A DNA stretch of 64,000 nucleotides from contig NC_081409.1 in NCBI RefSeq assembly GCF_030272615.1, forward strand, positions 873,760,626 to 873,824,625, given 5' to 3'. Below are positions 44,662 through 55,479 of this stretch, piece after piece (the stretch's first letter is position 1; the number at the start of each line of letters is the position of its first letter). The DNA is from Cryptomeria japonica (taxonomy: Eukaryota; Streptophyta; Pinopsida; Cupressales; Cupressaceae). Under the pieces are notes generated by a model. It saw only the letters and a list, made by a program, of their open reading frames with translations. It was not told the DNA's origin and made no database searches. A program made the position numbers and the translations under genes.

Positions 44662-47600
44662 CATATAAATTTATATTAACCAAGTGTAACCTAATCATGC
44701 TATGCATATAACTCTACATACATATACATATGATCAATCACTTTAACATAGATTAATTTCATCCATTTATGAATACTCTAAACATCCCATTAAGTTCATT
44801 TTAAAGCACCAATACCAAATGTTCCTAAACCCAACCAATCATTTTCTTAAACATCAAATAAACATTTCCATACCAATTACCACATTAATAACCATATCAA
44901 TATGAACTAATTACATCATCTCAATCATAGCTGTAAGTACACATCCATAGATTCAATATCCATTAATCTCATTATTAAACATTCTCACTTGACACACATA
45001 ATACATTATTTTCCCTAATAACATACACTACATACATGAGTACAATGTCTTTTACAATAATGAGCATAGCTCTCAAATACAATTACATATACATGTTTAA
45101 TGAATCATGATCAATAAGATACTACAAATATCCATCCACGAGCTGAAGAGATAAGAGATCCACATCCACAGAAAGCATGCAAGAAAAGAATCCACTGAAG
45201 AAAATCGCAATGGAAGAAAGGCTACAACCACCCGACCATGTGGAACCAAAGGAACCACCCCCCATGCTAGTAGATGACACGAGATCCAACACACACTCTA
45301 GATCTAAGCTAACACCTATCAACCAAAGAGGAAACAACTCTAACTCAACCAAGGAAAATATATCAAACAACAAATAAACCTCTAGAGGTGACTCATCAAC
45401 AACGCATAAGGAACTAGGACCAACATGTAGGGAAAGAGTGTCATCACATGCTATAAGCAGGACATCCTACAACCTAGCCCAGAATCCATGATAAACTGTA
45501 TGTAGAACCATCTCAACCTTTGAGTAGATCAAGGGAGTTTGGTTTACGCGGCTACCAAATCTTCCAACTCACTTTGGTTTTTTGATCCATGAGATGGGCA
45601 CCACTAAATGCATTTATTATCTTGTTTAGATGAGTTACTCAACCCAACTTGCCTAGTATTAATTACTATGTTATCACTTATCAATTACAATGGAAAACCT
45701 CCAATGAGCTATCCAAATAGTCTAGACCTCGACTCTCTTACTCAAGAATCCTAGTATTCTATTCTCTGTGATGTCAACAGACTCATGAAAGCCCACTCCC
45801 CCTACTCAAGCAAGAAATCTCACAAAACAAAATCCAGCCAACCAAGATAGAACATCATAAATGCAAAAGAACCAATATTGTATACCATATAGGTCACATA
45901 GACCACACAACATCATAGAGTAAGAATCGATCAATATAGCAAGGCATCACTCCTCTTGTAACAATACAAGTGATCAAATAACACATCAAAATATTACTCC
46001 GGACATCCAAGAGTTTTCAGAAAACACAACACAACCTCTGGACAGACCCCTCGAAATGACTAACAGTCTGAAAAATCCAAACTGAACTTAGAAAATCTTG
46101 AAAAAGACTCAAAACATAGGAAAATATAGGAACAATGAATTTACCTCACTGTTTAATGTTTATACAAGTTTTTGCAATGCTTTTGACATACATAATAATA
46201 CATATGATAAATAAGATAGATAATATGCATAACAAGACAACACACATGCATAATGGTTTAGCGCATACTTACAGTTTCAGTGCATTCGCATCCCTCAGTA
46301 GCACAAATAAGGCATAAGGTAGTGCATATGATAGGGAAAACAATGCAAATGATCAACGATTTAGCACAAATGTAGTTTTAGTGCAAATACCCAGATATAT
46401 GGATGGAAATAATATTCTAATGGGAGTAAAATAAAATCATAGAATCAACTTAAGGGTTTGAAAACCATAGGACAAGGAATGCAGATATAGAACTAAGATG
46501 AATAATAAGGTTTTAAAGCTCAAAAGTAAGAGTATACAAGAATAAGTTTCTGACGAATACTCTTAGCAATACTCGACAAGAACATCTCGAGACAACTATA
46601 CAAGGCATAGACCTCTCAAATCTCAATGAGGAAAAATTCATACAACACCAAATCCTCCACTTTCATACAAAAGAAACACATCGGAAACCAGGGAAACCCA
46701 GACCATAGAAAACATAGCCAGACGAATGCGACAAGGAAAATAATCGTAGACAATTTATTTTTCCCCCAAGACTATAGTTCAACTATATAATAATTTCATA
46801 AATAAATTATGGAACTATACAAACTATATTAAATATTTTCCCAAAACTCCTGAGAAAGCACGACATAGACAATCTTTTCAAACTAAAAATGCTGAAGTAA
46901 GATCCTCTAACCTGATAATAAGCAAAAATGATAAATTGATGAAGAAAAGTCCACAAGCCAAGCAATCAAAATCCCTTCAAGATCCAAAATCCAACTCCAG
47001 CAAAAATGCATTCAAAGAGCCAACCCATCCTCGTGAAATCACAACAAAACCAATAAATAGAAAACCAAGCCAAAACCATAGAATACATCAGCCAATCAAA
47101 ATAATAGAAAGAATACTATTTCTTACCAACCCATAACAAAATCCAAGGTAAAAATAATAAGATATTATTTAATTAACTTACCCAATAATTCAACCAATAG
47201 AATGAGAGGGTAAGTAGAAAGAATATATTAACTATTCCAAAGTGTAGAAAGACAAAATAATAATAATATTCATGGGAACAATTAACTATAAAATCCCATC
47301 AACAAAATAGCCAATGGTGTACAAACAAATAATCAAATTAATAGATAATATTTATCCAATGATCATAAATCAATAATATAAAATCACCTATTAAATATAA
47401 ACCCCAATAAATAGATAAACCAAGGCTATAATAAATTAAAGCCACAATAATAAATCAAAGGATATTTATATAAATAAATATTCTAATTAATAATAAAGCC
47501 AAGTTTTCTTACTAAATGATAATATTAATTCCAAATCAATAATTAAATAATGTGATATAAAATCAGTTATCCAATATTACTCTTTCTTGATTAATTATTT

Positions 47601-47814
47601 ATCTTATTATTATGAGCTATATATATTTATTTTATCATAAACTATATGTCTATTAATTTAATTTAACATTATTAAACTATATAACTCAATTAATTAATTA
47701 ATAATAATTAAATCAAATAATAAACACAATATGCCACACAAGATAATAAAGGGAAACTCAAGAGATCACTCAACACTGAACAACAACCCACACTAAAATA
47801 CTTATCTGACAAGG
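44662..47814. other. Block K, part 2 (unclassified, AT-rich, no supported gene)
   Basis: 3.15 kb with only short unsupported frames (for example 45177-45377). It is strongly AT-rich, and 47150-47720 is close to pure A/T. Read on the minus strand, parts resemble an untranslated leader, but I recognise no family, LTR pair or domain. Gypsy-derived J inserts at 47815. Confidence 0.4.
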
Positions 47815-49054
47815 TGTAGCATCCTAAAATTGCGTCACTTGCAATTTCGACTGCATTTCGGTCTTCACGATGGCGACGCAATACGCAACTTGAATGGAGA
47901 CCCCGAAACCTAATTATGACACTGAAAACTGCATTTTCTTGCACCCTGGCCTGAACCTCCTTTGCACCCTGCTGTCCCGGGAGGTGGGACCAGAGCACCC
48001 AGCGCCCTAGTCCCCAGGACCATGGCGCCCAGCACCCTAGTCCCTGGGTCCTATTTTGGGCCCGGTCTCCTAAGGGGTCTCGGGTCTTTTTGTTTGCAAT
48101 TTGGAAATTATCTTTCCTGGTCGGCCTAAGGTCGGGAAAATCAGTCTATCAGCCCTAATTGACAAGTATATAAACTACATTTTCCTCTTTCATTCGATAT
48201 GATGGAAAAGGCGTGGAAACTATACTCAAGCATTCAAGCATTCAAGCATTCCTTCAAGCAATTGATCATTTCAAGTCTCCATTCAAGGCTAAGTGTTGCA
48301 TTCAAGACAAGGATTCAACCATTGAAGAGGAGATCACATACTACATGCTACATACAACATACTACTACAACATACAACATACAACATCTAAACCTTCGCA
48401 CATAAGGATACAAACATCCTTAGAACAAGGTATTAGTACTTGTTTTACAGTCATTTACATTTACAGCTCTTGCTCATTTCTTGGTTAATTCCAAAACTGG
48501 GGTTTGACCTAAAGGCAAACCCCTAAACCCTAACCCCCCAATCGTCTTCGCTTTTCTGTGTGTAGGTTGCAGGTACGCGGCTGAAATTGAAGATCTGGAA
48601 TCCTTATGCAGAGACGAACAGATCCCCCTTCGTTTCGTGGATTTTTTGGAGGACCGTGGCGCCGGGCGCCATCGTCCCGACAACTTTTGCTCAAATTTGC
48701 AGGACAGCACCGTATCGACATTTTACTGCTAATTCCAGGTCCCCAGCTTCATACTGTATTCCTATCTCAGTTTATAAGCGAATCTTTGTCACTTTCTATG
48801 CATTCCTAGCTTAATCTTCCTCTATGCACATTCTTTACAAAAGAGGGTAGCCTTGCTGTCTTAACCATTGAAACTCATTTAGCATCCAATCTTGCATTGC
48901 GTGGGATTGGATCTTGTGGGTTTCAACCCCTCTTTTGAATGTAAAGTCTCTCCCCTAAGTGAAAACCATCAACCCTAGTGAATCTCCCTTCTCTCTCCTT
49001 GGAGTTGGAAGAGGGGAGAGCAACTAGGGTTCGATCGCGATTTTCCGCTTTACA
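47815..49054 (+). repeat. 5' LTR of J
   Basis: TGTAGCATCCTAAAATTGCG...CCGCTTTACA. A TATA box TATATAAA lies at 48167-48174. A GC-rich tract with repeated AGCACCC/AGCGCCC(T)AGTCCC units lies at about 47990-48055. One copy of the leader repeat (GGCGCCGGGCGCCATCGTCC) is near 48658-48677. Confidence 0.88.
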
Positions 49055-49057
49055 TTT

Positions 49058-49076
49058 TGGTGAACCCGACGTGAAC
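49058..49076 (+). other. Primer binding site of J
   Basis: TGGTGAACCCGACGTGAAC, three bases after the LTR. It starts TGG as a site complementary to a tRNA CCA end should. I cannot name the tRNA with confidence; it is not the initiator-Met type used by the other elements. Confidence 0.65.
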
Positions 49077-50227
49077 ATCCTTTTTGATTTTTCATGCTTA
49101 GATCTGAAAAAATTGATTACATTTCCATGTTTGATCTTTTGCAAAATTTTAGAGGTGATTGCATAAAAACCCTAAAATTTCTTTTTAGTAATTAAGCTTG
49201 TGAAATGTTTAAATGTTAATGCTTGTTTCAGATCTATCCTTCTATTACAAATTATCAATTCATATTTGTGCTTTAATTTTGAAAATTAAGTGGTTAAGTG
49301 TCAAAACCCTAATTTTTGAAACCTTCTTGATTCAACCTTTGACTGACAATTTCACTGATCAAAACATCTCCAAATCAGCTGTAACTTTGGATTCCGCAAT
49401 AAAATCACAATATCTTTCATCCCTGAAAATTTGGAAAAAAGTTGCGAGGACTGTGTGCACTCTGAGCGCCATCGTCCCCGACATTTTTTCCAAAATTTCG
49501 GGAGCGAGATCTTACTGTATTTTCCTGCTAAAATCCAGAATTTTGGCTGATTTTATCAATTTTAACACCTTCAAAATTACAGTCAAAGTTGGTCTTGTAA
49601 TTGCTTGGATTAAGGCTTTTAAACATTCAAAAATCATTGAAACTGAAATTTTGTGTCAAAATTGTGTTCTTACTATCCTAAACCTAAAAAGTGTGTTAAC
49701 ATTCATTAAAAATTTCAGTGCTTTATTCAAATTCTTGCATTTTGTGACTTTTGAAATTAAGTGCTTAATTACAACAACTTTGATTTCCGCTTTCAAAATT
49801 GAATTTTGCGTGAAATTGAGTCAACTTTTGAATTTCAAAACTTGCATTGCTTTTGGCATTCCCTCTAAAATCATAAAATTCAAAATTTCAGTTTCCCTCT
49901 TTTTTTCAAAATTCAAATTTTGCATTTTTCGACAATCTGGGTAGGGTTCAATTTTGAGATTACAACTTTAATTTGGCCTGCCTACAGATCGTAAAATCAC
50001 TCAATTTTTTCAGATTGGCTTTAAAATCATCATACCTTTCATCCCTGCAAATTTTAAAAAAAGTTGCAAGGACCGTGTTGCACTCCAAGCGCCACGGTCC
50101 TGGACATTTTTTCTGAAATTTCGGGAGACTGTCGTGATTGCATTTAACAGCTTAAATCCAGAAGATTGGCTGATTTTACTGAAAATTGCTACCTCTAAAA
50201 TCAAAATTTTCTCTCCTTCTCTAGTGC
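49077..50227 (+). other. J leader with two further copies of a structured repeat
   Basis: A 1.15-kb AT-rich leader before the first convincing ORF. Two diverged copies of a unit of about 130 bp lie at about 49430-49560 and 50050-50180 (AAAAAGTTGC..AGGAC.GTG..GCGCCA..GTCC..GACATTTTTTC..AAATTTCGGGAG..AATCCAG). Related copies lie in both LTRs (near 48645-48740 and 54035-54130). A long AT-rich frame at 49213-49944 has no recognisable domain and I do not call it a gene. Confidence 0.55.
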
Positions 50228-51190
50228 ATGAGTTTTACAACAATAAGCCCTACTTATACTATTCCCGTTAGACGAAGCCGTAGAATTAAGTCTTTCCGAG
50301 GTGTAATTACCGAGGAGATGGAACCTAATTTGAATAGCCTTTTTAATGAGGACATGGGTAATTCCTCTAATCCTCCTAATGATGAAGAAGCTCTCCATGA
50401 GGTTTTTGAAGAACAACTTTCGAAATTGGATAACCAATTTGATGATTTTCACCAATGGATGTCTCATGAGTATCCCGATAGTCAAGCTCTTCCTTTAATT
50501 GAGGGTCTAAAACGTATGCTTCAAAGTGATAAGAATGGAATTGATATTTTGCGTGGTATTGCACACATTGTGGATTCGAATGTGATGCCTATAAAGAGTT
50601 GTGCTGAAACTTTAGGTTATACACAACCTCCTACTCAAGTCAATCATTCTATTCCTTTGATGACTTCTATTGCTAGCATACCTACCTTTACATCAAACAT
50701 AATGGCTACTTCTACACAAGACATTCCCCCTGTGATCACTAGTCATGGGGGCAATCCTCCCTCTTCTTCAATTAACCCTATCCCTTCATTCAATCTGACT
50801 TCTTCATTCATTCCTTCAATGAGTGTTCCTATTACATCTTCACAAATGAACATGACGCAAGGGGGCAATTCATTTAACCATTCCATTCCTCCTTGTAGTG
50901 TTCCTCTTGTCCAATCATCTCCTATGACTAATTATCATAGGGTCCCACCACCTTACTCTTTGCCTTCTTTCAATAACATAACACCTCCATCTCAATCTAA
51001 CACATGTAATATGAACTCTTCGACTGAAGCGACCATTAACAATCTTGCACAAACTGTCTCTTCTTTACAGCAACAAATTTCCTCTATGAACCAATCTAAG
51101 TTTAGTGTGCCCACATTTGATGTTGCGAGCCCACTTTCTCTTGACATTGTTCGAGCTATTCCTCCTAAACATGTTGAAATTGCCTGTTGA
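50228..51190 (+). CDS. J Gag-like protein
   Basis: 320 codons, open, from ATG 50228. It starts with a basic segment (VRRSRRIKSFRG), then an acidic helical region (EEALHEVFEEQLSKLDNQFDDFHQW), then a long Ser/Pro/Asn-rich stretch, and a short coiled coil (NNLAQTVSSLQQQISSMNQ) before the end. There is no zinc knuckle and no clear retrotrans_gag core, so the Gag call rests on position and on the protease relic after it. A stop at about 51188 ends it; low-quality pol-like sequence continues to 51327. Confidence 0.6.
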   Translation: MSFTTISPTYTIPVRRSRRIKSFRGVITEEMEPNLNSLFNEDMGNSSNPPNDEEALHEVFEEQLSKLDNQFDDFHQWMSHEYPDSQALPLIEGLKRMLQSDKNGIDILRGIAHIVDSNVMPIKSCAETLGYTQPPTQVNHSIPLMTSIASIPTFTSNIMATSTQDIPPVITSHGGNPPSSSINPIPSFNLTSSFIPSMSVPITSSQMNMTQGGNSFNHSIPPCSVPLVQSSPMTNYHRVPPPYSLPSFNNITPPSQSNTCNMNSSTEATINNLAQTVSSLQQQISSMNQSKFSVPTFDVASPLSLDIVRAIPPKHVEIAC

Positions 51191-51326
51191 AATTTCTTTT
51201 TACTTTGCAATTGAATCAAGTGATCTATGACAAAACAGATGTGATTGTGAAACTATTTGATGCATTTTCTTCTCCCGCAATGGGTTCTATTACATTGCCT
51301 ATTGAGGTCCATAATAATCCCTTGAT

Positions 51327-52460
51327 GTGAACTTTTCTATTATTCCATCTTCTGAACAATTTGGTGTGAAGCTTGGCTATCCTTGGCTATCTTCCATGAA
51401 AGCTATTGCTTCTCCTATTCACAAGTGTTTGAAATTTCATCATAATGGTGAAGTTGTTACTGTCAATCATAGTCTCTTTAAACCAGCTGAAAGAACTTCT
51501 AGCGTTCCTATTGATTACTTTTGGCCTAAACAATTCCAATCCCTTCCTCCGCAAAGTGATCATCTTTTAAAATTTTATCAAAAATGGAAAACAGATATGA
51601 TCCTATCTTTAAGTGAACCTAGAACACCTAAACTTGACATTCCTATCATTCTTGAGAAGGAAGTTCTTCCTTTGAAAGATAAAACTAATGTCTTTCCTCA
51701 AGAAGATTCCCAACCCATCCCTATGGATGTGACTATGTCTATATCTAATAAACTTCCTAAAAGTAGACCTATCCCTCCTCGTCATGATGGACTTGGTCTC
51801 CTTCCTAAACCAAAAATTCCTCCTTTATATGGAGCAGTTCCTCCTCCTTCCTTTTATAGAGAGAAGAGACCTTCTTCTTCTCCTATTATCCAGCCTAAGA
51901 GACCACAACCTAAACACCCAAGTGATAGGGATGAGAAAATTCCTCCTCCTCAATCTTCTTCACTTCCTAGTAAGACTAGACAAAATCGTTCTGCACGTGA
52001 ACGCCGGCGAAAGCGTCGTCTTAGAGCTCAAACTTTGAAATCTCCAAAAACACCTTCAACAAGCATTATTCCATTTTCTCCTCAGCCGGAAATTGAGCCA
52101 AAATCTCCTAAACATAAGATGCATGATGGTCTTGATCCTGTACAAGTTAAAGATCCTATTTTTATAAATCTTGATGATGATATAGATGAAAATGTTATGC
52201 ATGATGAAAATGTTACTTCTTTTGCTTCTGATAGTGAATATGAACTTGTTGATATTGATAACCATTTATCTAACGAATTTTCTAAAGCACTTATCCTAGC
52301 TCCTAGACAAGAACAACGTGGCTCGGAACATGAACATAGCCCTTGTTTGGATCTTGTGATAGCTCCATCTGCTGTGTTGGATGTTCCTCCTCTAGCGTGT
52401 TCCCTGCCTTCCCGAAATATTGATCAGCAAGATCGGGGGGTAGATGATGTGCTAGACTAG
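51327..52460 (+). CDS. J second ORF: protease tail plus Pro/Lys-rich region
   Basis: 377 codons, open. The start, FGVKLGYPWLSSMKAIASPIH then LKFHHNGEVVTV, matches the end of Gypsy-type (Athila/Tat-like) proteases, where an LGRPWL..H...LKF pattern is typical. The D-S/T-G active site itself is not seen. The rest is low-complexity: Pro-rich blocks, a Lys/Arg-rich patch (RSARERRRKRRLRAQ) and an acidic tail (INLDDDIDENVMHDEN). There is no reverse transcriptase. It may be a degenerate pol relic or a short accessory protein; I cannot tell which. Confidence 0.6.
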   Translation: MNFSIIPSSEQFGVKLGYPWLSSMKAIASPIHKCLKFHHNGEVVTVNHSLFKPAERTSSVPIDYFWPKQFQSLPPQSDHLLKFYQKWKTDMILSLSEPRTPKLDIPIILEKEVLPLKDKTNVFPQEDSQPIPMDVTMSISNKLPKSRPIPPRHDGLGLLPKPKIPPLYGAVPPPSFYREKRPSSSPIIQPKRPQPKHPSDRDEKIPPPQSSSLPSKTRQNRSARERRRKRRLRAQTLKSPKTPSTSIIPFSPQPEIEPKSPKHKMHDGLDPVQVKDPIFINLDDDIDENVMHDENVTSFASDSEYELVDIDNHLSNEFSKALILAPRQEQRGSEHEHSPCLDLVIAPSAVLDVPPLACSLPSRNIDQQDRGVDDVLD

Positions 52461-53203
52461 TTACATTAGCATAGCAGATTCTCTCCTCCTCTCTTGTGTT
52501 ACTTCTTCTATATGTTATTCTTATTCTTCTATTTATTGTCCTTAGTGTTGTCTACTTGAGGATGATGCAAAGCATTGAGATCTCTCGATCTCTCTTATGT
52601 TGACTCAAAAGACACATGTGTTCCCTTCTTCTAGGTGACCTTCCTTGATTGGGGAATGAAGAACAATTATGCATACATACATATGATATATATACATGAC
52701 TTATCATACAGCATACTGACCCCAAGGAAAGTGAAGTCACCTCGTGCTTTGTGTTTTGTGTCTATTATCCTTGGGCTTATCTCACACTTGGGGGCTAAAT
52801 CCTTGCAATAACGTGCTCCTTTCCTTTCTCATTCTTATATGTATCACTACCTTAAAGCAATCACCCCCGGTGAGGCGTGTGCGATCGCTTTAATGTAGGG
52901 GGGCATACATCCCGTTCATATCTTTCCAAGATACTTGAAAATTTCTTGGCGAACTTAGCTTTGCCTTGAAAATTTTCGGTATTCCTTTTGCATGACTCAT
53001 AGTGAGGGAACCTTACTACTGACAGTCATGGTTCTCCCTCGTGATCTTCCCTTTTACTTTGTCAATCGAAGTCGTAAGATCCTTAGTCCACTGGGGGCTT
53101 GGTGTATCTTGCCTCCTTGACGTGGTGAAAGTCTTTCAATGTTGTTTCCTTGTACTTTACCGGAAGTATGAGCATACATACTCCCGCTAAAGTGGGGGCT
53201 AAA
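52461..53203 (+). other. J 3' non-coding region and polypurine tract
   Basis: No gene seen. It ends in CTAAAGTGGGGGCTAAA (53187-53203), the polypurine tract, directly before the 3' LTR. A similar purine block (TTGGGGGCTAAA) occurs near 52788. Confidence 0.7.
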
Positions 53204-54444
53204 TGTAGCGTCCTAAAATTGCGACACTTGCAATTTTGACTGCATTTCGGTCTTCACGATGGCGACGCAATACGCAACCTGAATGGAGACCCTGAAACCT
53301 AATTATGACACTGAAAACTGCATTTTCTTGCACCCTATCCTGAACCTCCTTTGCACCCTGCTGTCCCGGGAGGTGGGACCAGAGCACCTAGTGCCCTGGT
53401 CCTTCAGAACCAGGGCGCCCAGCTCCCTAGTCCCTGGGTCCTATTTTGGGCCCGGTCTCCTAAGGGGTCTCGGGTCTTTTTGTTTGCAATTTGGAAATTA
53501 TCTTTCCTGGTTGGCCTAAGGTCGGGAAAATCAGTCTATCAGCCCTAATTGACAAGTATATAAACTACATTTTCCTCTTTCATTCGATATGATGGAAAAG
53601 GCATGGAAACTATACTCAAGCATTCAAGCATTCAAGCATTCCTTCAAGCAATTGATCATTTCAAGTCTCCATTCAAGGCTAAGTGTTGCATTCAAGACAA
53701 GGATTCAACCATTGAAGAGGAGATCACATACTACATGCTACATACAACATACTACTACAACATACAACATACAACATCTAAACCTTTGCACATAAGGATA
53801 CAAACATCCTTAGAACAAGGTATTAGTACTTGTTTTACAGTCATTTACATTTACAGCTCTTGCTCATTTCTTGGTTAATTCCAAAACTGGGGTTTGACCT
53901 AAAGGCAAACCCCTAATCCCTAACCCCCCAATCGTCTTCGCTTTTCTGTGTGTAGGTTGCAAGTACATGGCTGAAATTGAAGATCTGGAATCCTTGTGCA
54001 GAGATGAACAGATCCCCCTTCGTTTCGTGGATTTTTCAGAGGACCGTGGCACCGGGCGCCATCGTCCTGACAACTTTTGCTCAAATTTGCAGGACAGCAC
54101 CGTATCGACATTTTACAGCTAATTCCAGGTCCACGGCTTCATACTGTATTCCTATCTCAGTTTATAAGCGAATCTTTGTCACTTTCTATGCATTCCTAGC
54201 TTAATCTTCCTCTATGCACATTCTTTACAAAAGAGGGTAGCCTTGCTGTCTTAACCCTTGAAACTCATTTAGCATCCAATCTTGCATTGCGTGGGATTGG
54301 ATCTTGTGAGTTTCAACCCCTCTTTTGAATGTAAAGTCTCTCCCCTAAGTGAAAACCATCAACCCTAGTGAATCTCCCTTCTCTCTCCTTGGAGTTGGAA
54401 GAGGGGAGAGCAACTAGGGTTCGATCGCGATTTTCCGCTTTACA
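53204..54444 (+). repeat. 3' LTR of J
   Basis: TGTAGCGTCCTAAAATTGCG...CCGCTTTACA, with a TATA box at 53557-53564. It is nearly identical to 47815-49054. Confidence 0.88.
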
Positions 54445-54449
54445 CAAGG

Positions 54450-55470
54450 GTAATCAACATAAACCTAGAGTGTAGAATGGGTTTTCATGTCATCTCCGAT
54501 CAACTTGCCGTTGAGATAAGACACGCTCCTGGACCTATGAACCCACATGGAGGTGATCTCTCATACCTGCAAATCCTTCATCCACAAAGCTGTGATACAA
54601 CATATACAATATATATAGCACAAGCAAGTGATAGAGAATCGTAATGGCACATTTTTATTGCAATGAGTGATGTGACATTGTTCCTATCACGAAGATGGTA
54701 AAAGACACTTGCAAATAATCAAGCATATCATAATCATCATTATATCCAATTTACTCATGAGTTAGGGTTAGTACATGGTTAGATACCATCAAATCAGCAT
54801 AAAGTAAACTAAGATATATCAATATGATCTATTAATACACAATAGACAAGATGAATCAAAGAGGGGCACTACATCCCACACCCCTTGGGCTTGACTTACT
54901 CCTAGAAGTCGCAAAGATTAAGTTGAAACACACACACATTAATCTCAAAAATTCCTTCAACATAGATGAATTAAAATATTTTCTTTAAGACAATTACCAA
55001 CAACACACCTAGAATCTTTCTCATTAGAGGATTTATCATTCAATAGAACTTCATAATCCAAACATTTCCTAGCTCGCGGTAAGATAATGGCAACCAAAGT
55101 TTCCTTCATATGCTTTATTTATTCAAGATAAATACATTATAAATTAGATAAAACAAGTTACAAAATTATGATAGGTTACCTTGAGCATGCTAAATCATTA
55201 AAATATTTTCAACAAGGCTTCATTTAATCACATTTTGCAAGACAAATCTATAATTTTATGTGACAGAATTAGCATCTATGTGCAAAATCACAATAACTCA
55301 CACCATTCAAGCATGTCAATCACTCTTTTAATGGCTAATTACACACAATGAATAAGTCAAATATATATTTTACACAATATTTCACACATAAGAACTTACT
55401 AAGGAGAGGAAATTTGTAGTTCATTTATGTATAACTATTACAATTTTCTCAATTTTAAATGTAATTCTAT
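54450..55470. other. Block K, part 3, right boundary uncertain
   Basis: AT-rich, no gene. It continues K part 2 once J is removed. Similarity to ORF2 of G reappears somewhere between 55470 and 55530 (NLLLHFILYCMKGKE is comparable with NLLVCLMLYFTKEV), so K ends near there. No matching target duplication was found. Confidence 0.4.
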
Positions 55471-55479
55471 CCAATATTT

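Larger units (their letters stand above)
47815..54444 (+). mobile_element. Element J, Gypsy-derived, no reverse transcriptase
   Basis: 6.6 kb with LTRs 47815-49054 (1,240 bp) and 53204-54444 (1,241 bp) and the exact duplication CAAGG (47810-47814, 54445-54449). The primer site differs from that of the copia group. The interior encodes a Gag-like frame and a second frame that begins with the tail of a Gypsy-type aspartic protease; no reverse transcriptase, RNase H or integrase is seen. The LTRs are very alike (roughly nine differences in the first 185 bases, fewer after), so J is younger than P or B. Confidence 0.88.

Noticed and set aside
45177-45377. 66-codon frame in K as a gene
   Set aside because: It is short, has no domain, and lies in AT-rich DNA with equally long frames on the other strand.
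48199-48488. Small frames repeated in both LTRs of J (also 53589-53878)
   Set aside because: They are identical because LTRs are duplicates. They start just after the TATA box, have low-complexity translations and no domain.
48474-48721. Minus-strand frames of 63 and 78 codons in the J LTR
   Set aside because: They are duplicated in the other LTR with differences and no known domain; treated as LTR composition effects.
49213-49944. 243-codon frame in the J leader
   Set aside because: Low-complexity Phe/Ile/Lys-rich translation of AT-rich leader DNA that overlaps the leader repeats. It has no domain and lies before the Gag-like ORF.
50228-52460. Reverse transcriptase hidden in J
   Set aside because: I looked for a YxDD-type active site and integrase HHCC/DDE motifs in all frames of 49055-53203 and saw none.
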